A stretch of 64,000 nucleotides of DNA from NCBI GenBank assembly GCA_036508135.1, contig DATCHW010000015.1:1-64000 (forward strand), in the 5' to 3' direction. Under the pieces are notes generated by a model, which worked only from the letters and a program-made list of their open reading frames with translations, did not search any database and was not told the origin of the DNA. The stretch comes from DATCHW01 sp036508135. GTDB lineage: Bacteria > Bacteroidota > Ignavibacteria > Tepidaquicellales > Tepidaquicellaceae. The translations under genes and the position numbers were made by a program. This document shows positions 9,950 to 18,869 of the stretch, in pieces (position 1 is the stretch's first letter; each line of letters begins with the position of its first letter).

Positions 9950-10588
9950 GTGCAAATTAATAATAATCCTGGAAATCAAAACGATTTCCAATACAGTAAT
10001 ATACCTGAAAACCCTAACAAGGATTCTTCGAAAAAAACGACATTAATTCTAATTTCGGTTTTCTCCTTTTTAATACTTGTTGCCCTTGCAGTAGTTATTT
10101 ATTTTATAGCCTCAAAACAGGAAACCAAAATCATAAATTCAGAAAAACCGGGCGATATTAAGACAACTGAACAGACCAAGACTGAACCGAAAACAGAGCA
10201 AAAAACAGAAACCCCAAAAAGTGAACAGTCACTCAAGATGGAAATTAAAGGAACTGTAATCAGCTGGCTTGAATGCTGGCAGAATAAGGATTTGAACTGC
10301 TACGCTTCGCATTTAACTTCTGATTATATGTTTGAAAGCTCTACATCAAGAGATAAAAACCAGGATTACGATACAAGATTAAATAAACAAAGACAGTACT
10401 TCAGAGAAAGAGATTATATTGTTATCACCTACAATAATATGGTTGTATTTATTTTATCCGATGATAAAGCAAAAGTTACTTATGACCAAAGTTATTATTC
10501 TCCACAATTCTCAGATAATGGTTTTAAAGTCATTTATTTAAGAAAAATCGGCGACCAATGGAAAATTTACAGAGACACTTTTCATTAA
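9950..10588 (+). CDS. Single-pass membrane protein with NTF2-like domain
   Basis: 212 residues from a GTG start (no ATG fits). Residues 1-27 are polar and Asn-rich. One transmembrane helix follows (about 29-53, TLILISVFSFLILVALAVVI), then a Lys/Glu/Thr-rich linker with repeated KTE/TEQ steps (about 58-90), then a C-terminal domain (about 95-212). That domain's pattern SWLECWQNKDLNCYASHLTSDY... RKIGDQWKIYRDTFH fits the NTF2/SnoaL-like fold used in many periplasmic proteins. It probably faces the periplasm. No catalytic residues can be named. It is divergent from the DUF1028 gene and 8 bp before the next lipoprotein gene. Confidence 0.7.
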   Translation: MQINNNPGNQNDFQYSNIPENPNKDSSKKTTLILISVFSFLILVALAVVIYFIASKQETKIINSEKPGDIKTTEQTKTEPKTEQKTETPKSEQSLKMEIKGTVISWLECWQNKDLNCYASHLTSDYMFESSTSRDKNQDYDTRLNKQRQYFRERDYIVITYNNMVVFILSDDKAKVTYDQSYYSPQFSDNGFKVIYLRKIGDQWKIYRDTFH

Positions 10589-10596
10589 TAAAGGAA

Positions 10597-11466
10597 ATGA
10601 GAAAACTTTTAATTAGTTTTATTTGCATTTTAGTTTTTATCATCGCTTTCACAGGATGCGGAAAAAGCCAGAATAAAATTTTTCAGCAAGTTGAGAAAAA
10701 AGATTCAGTAAAGAAAATAAACGAATCATTCGAAGATAAGAAAACTGAAAGTAAAGATTTAAAGGAAAGTTTACTTGAATTTTATATCGGAGAATCAAAG
10801 GTCAATGTTTTAATGATTAAAAAAAATGGAGAAAAGAACATAAAGTTTTTTAATATGCATGAAAATGAGCAGACATCAGTTACAGCCGGAAAAGATATTG
10901 TTGAGAATTACGGAGGAACACTCATATCATTTAAAACGAGAGGCAACCGTGAAATTACATTTTCACTATCAGGAAGGTCCTATACCGTCGACCCGAACAG
11001 AATCTTTACTTCTACAGGTGTTCAGAAGACTTTGAAAAAATATGGGAACTATTCCGAGGATGCCAAAGAAGCAGTGAATAAATTTGTCAAACAATTACTT
11101 GATTCTCTTTTCATCGACAGTAATCAGATAATCGTAGCACTCCACAATAATACAAATAATAATTTATCTATTAAAAGTTATATGAGAGGCGGAGAATACG
11201 AAAATGAAGCGATCAAAACTTATCAGGACATAGAATCTGATATAGATGATTTCTTTTTTGTGACTGATATAAACTTTTTCGAAAAGCTCAGTGGCAAGAA
11301 TTTTAATGTGGCTTTGCAAAACAATGCAAATGTAACTGATGACGGTTCTTTATCAGTTTATTGCGGATATAATAAAATTCCGTATATCAATGTTGAAGCA
11401 GAAACCGGACATTTATCAACTCAAATCAAAATGCTTGAAGCAGTATTAGAGATTTTAAAAAATTAA
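10597..11466 (+). CDS. Lipoprotein of unknown function
   Basis: I place the start at the ATG at 10597, because it yields a lipoprotein signal MRKLLISFICILVFIIAFTGC with a lipobox (FTGC) and AAGG upstream; a longer frame from 10558 would overlap the previous gene and bury the signal. About 289 residues. The mature part contains VDPNRIFT, IVALHNNT and INVEAETGH. These sit in an order that recalls the DxNR, xxHxx and ExxxG motifs of M14/N-formylglutamate-amidohydrolase-like metalloenzymes, but this is a weak resemblance. It forms a likely operon with the genes on either side (8 and 10 bp gaps). Confidence 0.65.
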   Translation: MRKLLISFICILVFIIAFTGCGKSQNKIFQQVEKKDSVKKINESFEDKKTESKDLKESLLEFYIGESKVNVLMIKKNGEKNIKFFNMHENEQTSVTAGKDIVENYGGTLISFKTRGNREITFSLSGRSYTVDPNRIFTSTGVQKTLKKYGNYSEDAKEAVNKFVKQLLDSLFIDSNQIIVALHNNTNNNLSIKSYMRGGEYENEAIKTYQDIESDIDDFFFVTDINFFEKLSGKNFNVALQNNANVTDDGSLSVYCGYNKIPYINVEAETGHLSTQIKMLEAVLEILKN

Positions 11467-11476
11467 TTTATTTATT

Positions 11477-12283
11477 ATGAAAACAAGCAATATTATTTTC
11501 TGGATAATAGCAATACTAATCACATTAGCTTCTGCTTATTATCAGAGGATTACAGGACCTACCTATCCCGCTTCGGGAAGCGTTATTTTCAACGGTAAGG
11601 AAATTAAATATAAATTAGAACGCAGTTGTGATACGAGCAGAAATTGTCCGGTTAAAATCGCAGTATTCGATAATACTTTTAAAGGAATATTGAAATGGAA
11701 ACGATATAAAACGAAAGACGAATGGACAACTGCAGATATGAAGTTTGAAGATAATATGCTTATCGCTGAATTGCCAAAACAACCTCCTGCAGGTAAATTG
11801 ATGTATCAGATAAGACTCAGCAAAGACAATAGCGAAATACTTATTCCTGAAGATAATAAAGAAGTTGTTATGAGATTTAAAGGTGACGTTCCTTTCGTAA
11901 TATTAATAATACACATACTTCTGATTTTCGTAGCAATGTTATTATCGACCAGAACGGGACTTGAGTTTTTCAGGAAAGAACCGGATTATAAAAAATTAGC
12001 GTGGTGGACATTAGGATTTATTGCTATCGGTGGAATGGTTTTAGGTCCTATTGTTCAAAAATATGCCTTTGGCGAATTCTGGACTGGGATTCCTTTCGGC
12101 TACGATTTAACCGATAATAAAACCTTATTTGCACTTATTGTGTGGATAATAGCAATCATCGGAATGTATAGATCAAAGAAACCCGGTTTCTGGATACTTG
12201 GCGCTTCAATAGCCACATTAATAATATTCGCAATACCGCATAGTATGTTTGGTTCTGAACTGGATTATTCAAAAGTCAACTGA
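11477..12283 (+). CDS. Conserved integral membrane protein, unknown function
   Basis: 268 residues. An N-terminal helix (about 5-20) is followed by a soluble, probably periplasmic beta-rich domain of ~115 residues with two cysteines close together (RSCDTSRNCPVKI). Then come about four transmembrane helices in the C-terminal half (FVILIIHILLIFVAMLL; LAWWTLGFIAIGGMVLG; LFALIVWIIAIIGMY; FWILGASIATLIIF). I recognise the general type from Bacteroidota genomes but know no function. It is the third gene of a tight plus-strand series. Confidence 0.65.
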   Translation: MKTSNIIFWIIAILITLASAYYQRITGPTYPASGSVIFNGKEIKYKLERSCDTSRNCPVKIAVFDNTFKGILKWKRYKTKDEWTTADMKFEDNMLIAELPKQPPAGKLMYQIRLSKDNSEILIPEDNKEVVMRFKGDVPFVILIIHILLIFVAMLLSTRTGLEFFRKEPDYKKLAWWTLGFIAIGGMVLGPIVQKYAFGEFWTGIPFGYDLTDNKTLFALIVWIIAIIGMYRSKKPGFWILGASIATLIIFAIPHSMFGSELDYSKVN

Positions 12284-12347
12284 ATAAATTGAAAATTAAA
12301 AATTTAGAATTAAAAATTTAATTTAAAATTTTAAATTACGATACAGT

Positions 12348-12707
12348 ATGGATAATAAAACTTTTGATATCAAGATTAGATGTTACAAATTCTCATTAAC
12401 GGTAATGAAACTAATTAATGAACTTGATTCAAAAAGGATCTATAATTCAATACTAAATCAACTATTAAGATCAGCTACTTCTATTGGTGCCAACATGGTC
12501 GAAGCTCAGTCAGCGAGTTCCAAAAGAGATTTCATCAAGTATCTGGACATTTCTTTGAAATCCGCAAATGAAACTAAATAATGGTTATGTTTAATACGCG
12601 ATGGAATGAATACAGAGCATGGAATAGTAGAACCGGTTTTGGCTGAAGCAAGTGAAATATCCAAAATTATAGCTTCGAGCTTATTAAAACTGAAAAACAA
12701 GAAATAA
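12348..12707 (+). pseudogene. Four-helix-bundle (23S rRNA intervening-sequence type) protein gene with an in-frame stop
   Basis: The first 77 codons (RCYKFSLTVMKLINEL, LLRSATSIGANMVEAQSASSKRDFIKYLDISLKSANETK) match the small four-helix-bundle family often called 23S rRNA-intervening-sequence proteins. A TAA follows, and the same frame continues with WLCLIRDGMNTEHGIVEP and SEISKIIASSLLKLKNKK to a second TAA at 12705. The family normally reads ETKYWL here, so a single base change of a Tyr codon explains the break. No frameshift is needed. The gene sits between AT-rich tracts built from AATTTTAAATT-like words on both sides (about 12290-12345 and 12718-12785), a common setting for this family. 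Confidence 0.85.
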
Positions 12708-12786
12708 TGTTTTTTCATATAATTTTAAATTTATCATTCAGTTTTAAATTTTGACTTTTAAATTTTAAATTTTAAAAAAATAATTA

Positions 12787-14619
12787 ATGAAAACAAAATT
12801 TATCCTGATTCTCTTTTTCGTTTTTTCATGTAATATTCTTTATTCCCAGAATGATATTAATCAATACAGGAATAACGATATAACGAAAGATGAAGTTTTC
12901 TCGCACATTAAATACCTCGCTTCTGATGAACTCGAAGGAAGGATGGCTGGTTCAAATGGTGATATTCTCGCTCGTGATTATATCGGGAAGGAATATTCTC
13001 AGTACAATCTTATTCCTGCCGGAGATAGTTTATATTTTCAACTGTTTCCCATCAAATCTAAAATATCATTCGGCAATAATAATTCACTTCAGCTTTTTAA
13101 TAATGATAAGACTCTGAAAGCAGTGGTTTTCGGAAAAGATTTCTCTACACTCCGGATTTCTTCATCAGGCAAAGGTGAAGGTAATATAGTTTTTGCAGGA
13201 TATGGTATATACTCTAAAGATATTGATTATAATGATTACAAAGATTCAAACGGCAAAGAAATAAACGTCGAAGGCAAAGTGGTCGTAATTCTTGACGGCT
13301 CACCTTCACATAAATATCCTGATTATGAGAATCTGAGATATAAAACATATGTTGCTAAGTCGAGAAAGGCTGCAGCTTTAATAGTTTTATATCCCCCGAA
13401 TTCTATTTTTACTGATGAACTCCTTGAACTAAATTTTGACAGAGAGACGAAGGATGCCGGTTTGCCGGTGTTAACGGCAAAGACATCTGCATTTAATGCA
13501 TATTTTGAAGAAGCCGGGACAAGTTTCAAAGATGTGCAGAATAATCTCGATAAGTTAAAATCAAACCCACTCGAATTCAAAGAATCTAAAGTTACTTTTG
13601 AAACATCACTCGAGACAAATGATGTTATAACTTCAAACATCATAGGGTATTTAGAAGGTAACGACCCGGTTTTAAAAAACGAAGTTATAGTAATCGGTGC
13701 TCATTATGACCATCTTGGTTATGGGGGAGAAAATTCTTTGTATTCAGGCAAGACGAAAATGATACATCACGGTGCTGATGATAATGCCTCCGGTACTGCC
13801 GGTGTACTCGAACTTGCAGAGAAAATTTCTTCGAACAGAGACAATCTCAAAAGAAGCTATCTTTTCATCTGCTTTGGTGCTGAAGAAGAGGGACTTCTCG
13901 GCTCTGCATACTTTACCAAATCAGACTTGTTCAATAAGTACAACATTATTTCAATGTTAAATTTCGATATGATAGGCAGAATCGGAAGTAAAAATACTTT
14001 AGTAATTAGCGGTACAGGTAGCTCACCGATATGGGATAGTCTTCTAACGGCAAACAACACTAATTATAATTTCTCCCTTTCACTGGCTCCTGAAGGGATG
14101 GGGGGTTCTGACCAGACTTCTTTTTACCTGAAAAATAAACCTATTCTCTTTTTCTTCACCGGACTTCATGAAGACTACCATAAACCTTCGGATACGTATG
14201 ATAAAATAAATCCCGAAGGAGAAGTAAAAGTTCTTGATATGGCTTATGATGTTATTATGAGTCTTGATAAAATGGAAGTTAAACCGGAATTTACCGGTGC
14301 AGATAAAACTAAAGTCAAGAATGAAGAGAAGAAGGAAGAAAAGAAGGGTTATGGAAAAGTTTATACAGGTACAATTCCAGACTTTTCTGAAAACGTTGAA
14401 GGATATAAAATTTCAGGAGTGAATCCTGATAGCCCTGCTGAAAAAGCCGGATTAAAAGGCGGAGACGTAATTATCAAATTCGGAGACAGGGAAATAAAAA
14501 GTATTACAGATTACACTTATGCCCTCGGTGACCATAATCCCGGTGATGAACTTGAAATTATTGCATTGAGAGGAAATGAAAAAATTACTATGAAAATTGT
14601 ATTAGGAACTAAGAAATAA
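12787..14619 (+). CDS. Secreted M28 zinc aminopeptidase-like peptidase with PA and PDZ domains
   Basis: 610 residues. Signal peptide (MKTKFILILFFVFSCNILYSQ), then an N-terminal cap including a protease-associated insert (about 110-265). The M28 core shows the two-zinc ligand motifs GAHYDHLG, HHGADDNASG, CFGAEEEGLLGS, MLNFDMIGRI and LHEDYHKPSDT. A charged Lys/Glu linker (about 500-520) leads to a C-terminal PDZ domain (about 525-608, DSPAEKAGLKGGDVIIKFG). The reaction expected from the family is hydrolysis of N-terminal residues of peptides outside the cytoplasm. All metal and catalytic residues seem to be present. It converges on nuoF and shares a terminator with it. Confidence 0.92.
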   Translation: MKTKFILILFFVFSCNILYSQNDINQYRNNDITKDEVFSHIKYLASDELEGRMAGSNGDILARDYIGKEYSQYNLIPAGDSLYFQLFPIKSKISFGNNNSLQLFNNDKTLKAVVFGKDFSTLRISSSGKGEGNIVFAGYGIYSKDIDYNDYKDSNGKEINVEGKVVVILDGSPSHKYPDYENLRYKTYVAKSRKAAALIVLYPPNSIFTDELLELNFDRETKDAGLPVLTAKTSAFNAYFEEAGTSFKDVQNNLDKLKSNPLEFKESKVTFETSLETNDVITSNIIGYLEGNDPVLKNEVIVIGAHYDHLGYGGENSLYSGKTKMIHHGADDNASGTAGVLELAEKISSNRDNLKRSYLFICFGAEEEGLLGSAYFTKSDLFNKYNIISMLNFDMIGRIGSKNTLVISGTGSSPIWDSLLTANNTNYNFSLSLAPEGMGGSDQTSFYLKNKPILFFFTGLHEDYHKPSDTYDKINPEGEVKVLDMAYDVIMSLDKMEVKPEFTGADKTKVKNEEKKEEKKGYGKVYTGTIPDFSENVEGYKISGVNPDSPAEKAGLKGGDVIIKFGDREIKSITDYTYALGDHNPGDELEIIALRGNEKITMKIVLGTKK

Positions 14620-14654
14620 TATATTTCAACAAATAAAAAGAAAAATTACAACAT

Positions 14655-14684
14655 TAAAACGCACATAAGAAAAAATCTGCGTTT
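14655..14684. terminator. Probable bidirectional terminator between M28 peptidase and nuoF
   Basis: AAAACGCA (14655-14662) pairs with TGCGTTTT (14677-14684), giving a stem with A/T tails on both strands between two converging genes. Confidence 0.6.
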
Positions 14685-14691
14685 TTAATTT

Positions 14692-15978
14692 TCATCTTAA
14701 CGAATGGACTTTGTTCCTTACAGGAAGATCGAATTCTTCGATGGGAATTTTTGCTTCGAAGTCTTTACGGAATTTTCGGATAGTCCACTTCACGGGCCAC
14801 GCAGCTGCATCACCGAGTGCACAAATTGTATTGCCTTCGATATTTTCCGAAATATCTATCAGTAAATCAAGATCGCTCATTTTTCCCTGCCCTTTATTAA
14901 TGCGTTTTAATATGCGTAAGAGCCAGCCTGTTCCTTCCCTGCAGGGAGTGCATTGCCCGCAGGATTCGTGATAATAAAAATGTGCGATTCGCTCGAGTAC
15001 CTTGGGAATATCTGCATCTTCATTCATCACTATCACTCCGCCTGTTCCGATTGAAGAGCCGATTGCCTTAAGTGATTCGTTATCCATTTTAATAGTAAGA
15101 GCTTCTTCACGTGTAAGAGGAGGCATAGATGTACCACCGGGGATGATCATTCTGATTTCCTTGCCGTCGAGCACTCCACCGCAATAATCATTTATGATTG
15201 TCATAAGTGGAATACCTGTTTCGAGTTCATAAACACCGGGTTTATTCACTTGTCCGCTTACTCCAAATAGTAATGTTCCGGGGTGCTTTGGCTCGCCGAT
15301 TTTCGAGAACCACTCACCTCCATTTTTTACTATTTCGGGAACATTAGATAAAGTTTCAACATTATTTATTGTTGTTGGATTTCCCCATAGACCGTTTGCA
15401 GCAGGGAAAGGAGGTTTCACACGTGGATATCCCCGTTTACCTTCTATGGAATTCATCAGAGCTGATTCTTCGCCGCAAATATATGCACCCGCACCGCGAT
15501 GAATATAAATATTAGTGGAAAAATCCGAACCGAGAATATTTTTCCCTATATAGCCTTTTTTATATGCATCGTCAATTGCTGTTTGCAAAAGATTAATCCA
15601 TTTATAATATTCCCCGCGGATATAAACATAAGCGGTTTTGCATCCCATTGCATAGCATGCTAGCAAAGTTCCTTCGATGAACTGATGCGGATTGCGTTCG
15701 AATATTTCCCTGTCTTTAAAACTGCCCGGCTCGGATTCGTCGCCGTTGCAGCAAAGATATTTTGGTTTCTCATTTCCTTTAGGCATAAAAGTCCATTTCA
15801 ATCCCGTGGGAAAGCAGGCACCGCCACGACCCTTGAGATTGGATTTTTTTACTTCTTCGGTAACATCCTCAGGTTTCATTTCCTTCAATGCCTTGCGAAG
15901 TGCTTCATACCCGCCATTCGTTTCATAAACGTCTATTTTATGTAAATCAGGAATATCTTTTAAAATTATCTTCATCAT
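14692..15978 (-). CDS. nuoF: NADH-quinone oxidoreductase subunit F
   Basis: 428 residues, normal for NuoF, the flavoprotein of complex I that takes electrons from NADH. Visible: the NADH/FMN-binding GRGGACFPTGLKW (50-62) and CNGDESEPGSFKDR (77-90), GAGAYICGEESAL (162-174), and the N3 cluster ligands Cys340, Cys343 and Cys346 (SCGQCTPCREGTGW) with Cys386. It is the last gene of the nuo series here. nuoG and the membrane subunits H-N are not in the window. The gap to nuoE is filled by a broken GxxExxY gene. Confidence 0.97.
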   Translation of the reverse strand: MMKIILKDIPDLHKIDVYETNGGYEALRKALKEMKPEDVTEEVKKSNLKGRGGACFPTGLKWTFMPKGNEKPKYLCCNGDESEPGSFKDREIFERNPHQFIEGTLLACYAMGCKTAYVYIRGEYYKWINLLQTAIDDAYKKGYIGKNILGSDFSTNIYIHRGAGAYICGEESALMNSIEGKRGYPRVKPPFPAANGLWGNPTTINNVETLSNVPEIVKNGGEWFSKIGEPKHPGTLLFGVSGQVNKPGVYELETGIPLMTIINDYCGGVLDGKEIRMIIPGGTSMPPLTREEALTIKMDNESLKAIGSSIGTGGVIVMNEDADIPKVLERIAHFYYHESCGQCTPCREGTGWLLRILKRINKGQGKMSDLDLLIDISENIEGNTICALGDAAAWPVKWTIRKFRKDFEAKIPIEEFDLPVRNKVHSLR

Positions 15979-16005
15979 TTTTTAAATAATTATTTCACTA
16001 AGTCA

Positions 16006-16034
16006 CACAAAGTTACACAAAGAACCACTAAGTG
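16006..16034 (+). repeat. Inverted repeat flanking the GxxExxY remnant, nuoF side
   Basis: This 29-bp stretch matches the reverse complement of 16413-16441 at 24 of 29 positions by my count; 13 bases in a row (CACAAAGTTACAC) are identical. It is built from short CACWAAG/TTACAC words. Confidence 0.7.
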
Positions 16035-16036
16035 TA

Positions 16037-16402
16037 TTAGAGAACATACCTTTTTAAACCGTTCTTTAGTAGTGTAACATTAAAATTAATTAGTAAACCA
16101 ATCTTTTTATTTGCTAATTTTAAATAAGTTAAAATTTGCGCTTCGTGAACATTTGTAAATGATTCTACAGATTTTAATTCAAGAATATATTCATCTTCAA
16201 CAAGTACATCAATTCTTTATCCACATTCAAATACAATATCTTTATATATAATCGGAACAGATTTTTATCTTTCTACTTTAAATCCGCTTTTTATTAATTC
16301 AAAACATAAGCACTCTTCATATACAGATTCTAAAAGCCCCGGTCCTAAGTGACGATGAACTTCTATCGCACAACCAATAATTTCACTTGTTCTGTCTATC
16401 AT
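16037..16402 (-). pseudogene. GxxExxY family protein gene broken by two in-frame stops
   Basis: Reading from the ATG at 16402 gives GCAIEVHRHLGPGLLESVYEE, with the GxxExxY signature at its end, then SGFKVER, a TAA where the family normally has Gln, then KSVPIIYKDIVFECG, a second TAA where a Tyr is expected before RIDVLVED. The intact remainder ILELKSVESFTNVHEAQILTYLKL and LLINFNVTLLKNGLKRYVL ends at TAA 16037. So 122 codons of one undisturbed frame carry two nonsense changes and no indel. The function of this family is unknown; it is widespread in Bacteroidota as solitary genes. The remnant is bounded by inverted repeats and lies inside the nuo cluster. Confidence 0.88.
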
Positions 16403-16412
16403 ACATTAAAAT

Positions 16413-16441
16413 CTCTTAGTGAGCCTTGGTGTAACTTTGTG
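16413..16441 (-). repeat. Inverted repeat flanking the GxxExxY remnant, nuoE side
   Basis: Partner of 16006-16034. It overlaps the last eight to nine codons and the stop codon of nuoE, so the present NuoE C-terminus (SQSYTKAH) is encoded by the repeat. Confidence 0.7.
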
Positions 16442-16913
16442 AATCTTCGTGTAATTTTTTAATCAGCTCGTCGATTTTTTCATTTGTTAAATTTTCGTAA
16501 TATTCTTTATTATTCACTTGCATCATCGGGGCGGTGGCACAGCTGCCAAGGCATTCCACTTCTTCAATAGTGAACATATCACCGTCAGAAGTTTCCTTAT
16601 TATTAATTCCAAGTTTTTCTGAAGTATATTTAAATAATTCATATCCTCCTCGCAGCATACAAGATACATTCGTACATATTTGTAAATGGTATTTTCCGAC
16701 AGGTTTTTGATTGAACATCGTATAAAAAGTAACCACTCCTAAAATATGTTCATAAGAAATATCAAGCAAATCACCGACATATTTCATTGAATCTTCAGAA
16801 ATCCATCCATGCTTTTCCTGAATCATCCATAATACAGGAAGCAGAGCCGCGTTGCTTTCAGGATATCTCGATTTTATTTCTTCTATTTTTTTTAATTCTT
16901 TTTCGTCAAACAT
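16416..16913 (-). CDS. nuoE: NADH-quinone oxidoreductase subunit E
   Basis: 165 residues. Thioredoxin-like [2Fe-2S] subunit of complex I with ligands Cys80 and Cys85 (ICTNVSCMLRGG) and Cys121 and Cys125 (VECLGSCATAPM). The body is normal up to DELIKKL. The last ~11 residues (HEDSQSYTKAH) are unusual and are encoded within or next to the inverted repeat that bounds the GxxExxY remnant, so they probably were added when that element inserted. It lies 48 bp after nuoD on the minus strand. Confidence 0.96.
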   Translation of the reverse strand: MFDEKELKKIEEIKSRYPESNAALLPVLWMIQEKHGWISEDSMKYVGDLLDISYEHILGVVTFYTMFNQKPVGKYHLQICTNVSCMLRGGYELFKYTSEKLGINNKETSDGDMFTIEEVECLGSCATAPMMQVNNKEYYENLTNEKIDELIKKLHEDSQSYTKAH

Positions 16914-16961
16914 CGTATGAAATAAAATTAATCAAATTAAACATTGACCATTAAAAAATAA

Positions 16962-18239
16962 TTATTTATCCGCTTCACCCATAACAGGGTCAAGACTTCC
17001 GAGAATCACTATAGTATCGGAAATCAAACATTCCTTAATCATAGCAGGCACCGATTGAAGATTGCAAAAACTTGGAGAACGGATTTTCAAACGGAATGGA
17101 TGCCCGCTGCCATCGCTTATAATATAGAATCCGAGTTCACCTTTTGAAGCTTCAACTGCCATATATGATTCCCCTAACGGCGGATTAACTCCGAAATTTA
17201 TAAGCATAAAATCGTGAATCAGTTCTTCCATCTTTGTATAGACCTGTTCTTTTCTTGGAAGTACTTTTTTTGCAGCATCGGCATAAATTGGACCATCCGG
17301 AAACTTATCAAGGCACTGTTCGATTATTCTTGTTGATTGAACCATTTCCTCTGCCCTTACATAATATCTTGCAAGACTATCGCCGTCCGAATATGTAGGT
17401 ATTTCAAAATTCAAATCCGGATACACTAAATACGGTTCATCTTTCCTTAAATCCCTGTCAACACCTACAGCCCGGAGCACAGGTCCTGTAACACCAAGCG
17501 CAATAGTATCTTCTTTTGACAGATAGCCGATGCCTTCTGATCTTACAATGAATACTTTGTTCCTCTCCATCAGGTCACGTATTTCCTGTAAGTATTTAGG
17601 AAATTGTTTTATAAATGCTTTAATCGCACTTACAGACTCGGCTGAAAAATCCTGAGCCACTCCGCCTATACGGGTATAAGAGGTTGTAAATCTTGCACCG
17701 GCTACCATGTCATAAATATCAAGAATTTTTTCTCTTTCCCTAATTGCCCATAAGAAAGGTGTTGTTGCCCCCATATCCATAAATAGCGCTCCGACTGAAA
17801 GCAAATGGGACTGTATTCTTCCAAGTTCAGAAACAATCACGCGTATATATTTCGCTCTCTCAGGAATATCAAGATGAATTAATTTTTCAACAGCAAGGGC
17901 ATAAGCTACGTTATTGGCAATTGGTTGAAGATAATCCAGTCTGTCTGTATGAGGAATAAATTCGTGATACGAGCAGGATTCGGCAAGTTTCTCATAACCG
18001 CGGTGAAGATAACCCAATTCCGGAATGCATTTTTTAACGGTTTCGCCATCAAGACTCACAAGCAACCTTAAAACTCCATGCGTTGCCGGATGCTGTGGTC
18101 CCATATTTAGTACCATTTCATTATCGAGAGCATCTGAGAAAGTTACATTTAAATCTTCAGACTCAAGCGCTTGCAGAATTTTTGTTTTTTTGATTTTATT
18201 ATCAGAATCTTTTAAATCATTATAAATTGTATGCGGCAT
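16962..18239 (-). CDS. nuoD: NADH-quinone oxidoreductase subunit D
   Basis: 425 residues. This is the 49-kDa type subunit of complex I that forms the quinone site together with NuoB. Seen: NMGPQHPATHGVLRLL (45-60, with the quinone-site His), LGYLHRGYEKLAE, PHTDRLDYL, FVIR-like VFIVRSEGIGYLS, and the C-terminal LGSLDPVMGEADK. An extra polar N-terminal ~40 residues precede the conserved part. The start is 10 bp behind the nuoC stop, so the two genes are probably translated from one message. Confidence 0.97.
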   Translation of the reverse strand: MPHTIYNDLKDSDNKIKKTKILQALESEDLNVTFSDALDNEMVLNMGPQHPATHGVLRLLVSLDGETVKKCIPELGYLHRGYEKLAESCSYHEFIPHTDRLDYLQPIANNVAYALAVEKLIHLDIPERAKYIRVIVSELGRIQSHLLSVGALFMDMGATTPFLWAIREREKILDIYDMVAGARFTTSYTRIGGVAQDFSAESVSAIKAFIKQFPKYLQEIRDLMERNKVFIVRSEGIGYLSKEDTIALGVTGPVLRAVGVDRDLRKDEPYLVYPDLNFEIPTYSDGDSLARYYVRAEEMVQSTRIIEQCLDKFPDGPIYADAAKKVLPRKEQVYTKMEELIHDFMLINFGVNPPLGESYMAVEASKGELGFYIISDGSGHPFRLKIRSPSFCNLQSVPAMIKECLISDTIVILGSLDPVMGEADK

Positions 18240-18249
18240 TGCAAAATAT

Positions 18250-18732
18250 TTATTTATTAGGTAAAGGAATAGAGCCGGATATACCCATAAGCGGAAAATC
18301 TTTTCTTAAAGGAAAATGTTCAAATTCCTCCGGCATATAGACTCTTCTTAAGTCCGGGTGATTAATAAATTTTATTCCCATCATATCATAAGCTTCTCTC
18401 TCATACCAATTTGCAGATTTCCAGATTACGCTGAGAGTATGCATTTCAGGAATTCTTGAATCGAGTTTAACCCTGATAAACAATCTGTCTTTGTATTTAT
18501 TTGAGTAAAGATTATAAATTACTTCAAATCTTTGATTTTTTGTAAACCTGTCTACACTGACAGCATCAACAAGCATGTCAAACGAAATTTCCGGATATTC
18601 TTTCAGAACTTCACAAACTTCCAATACATTATCCGTATGCGGTGTAATCCTGGGTGTTCCGTTCACATCATCATACTCGACATCGAAAATTTTAATTTTC
18701 GACATTATTAATTTTAAACGCTCTTCCGTCAT
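18250..18732 (-). CDS. nuoC: NADH-quinone oxidoreductase subunit C
   Basis: 160 residues from the ATG at 18732; a TTG at 18750 would add six residues and is less likely. 30-kDa type subunit of complex I. Conserved end: ANWYEREAYDMMGIKFINHPDLRRVYMPEEF... PLRKDFPLMG. It lies just downstream of a terminator that ends the preceding T9SS gene, so nuoC-D-E-F may need a promoter in the 80 bp in front of nuoC. A TATTTTG near 18775 is the only candidate I see there and it is weak. Confidence 0.95.
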   Translation of the reverse strand: MTEERLKLIMSKIKIFDVEYDDVNGTPRITPHTDNVLEVCEVLKEYPEISFDMLVDAVSVDRFTKNQRFEVIYNLYSNKYKDRLFIRVKLDSRIPEMHTLSVIWKSANWYEREAYDMMGIKFINHPDLRRVYMPEEFEHFPLRKDFPLMGISGSIPLPNK

Positions 18733-18812
18733 AAAATTTAAATTTGTCAAATTTACAGATTATCGCGTTTAATTTAAATAACAAAATAGGAATGAGAAAA
18801 AATTCAAAATGA

Positions 18813-18851
18813 ATAAAAAAAAAGCGGCTTCAAAAACAAATTGAAGCCGCT
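18813..18851 (-). terminator. Strong Rho-independent terminator inside the nuo cluster
   Basis: AGCGGCTTCAA (minus strand, 18851-18841) pairs perfectly with TTGAAGCCGCT (18833-18823) around a 7-nt loop, followed by a run of T. It lies about 20 bp after the stop of the T9SS gene and 81 bp before nuoC. Confidence 0.9.
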
Positions 18852-18869
18852 GAATAAATAATAGTGTTA

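Noticed and set aside
10558..10596. Longer start of the lipoprotein gene
   Set aside because: It overlaps the preceding gene and puts the lipobox signal in the middle; the ATG at 10597 gives a proper lipoprotein signal.
12506..12718. Antisense open frame of 70 codons opposite the four-helix-bundle gene
   Set aside because: It is a shadow of the conserved sense frame, which matches a known family on both sides of the stop.
16037..16402. GxxExxY frame read through with a changed genetic code for TAA
   Set aside because: Many genes in the window end at TAA in the expected place, so TAA is a normal stop here.
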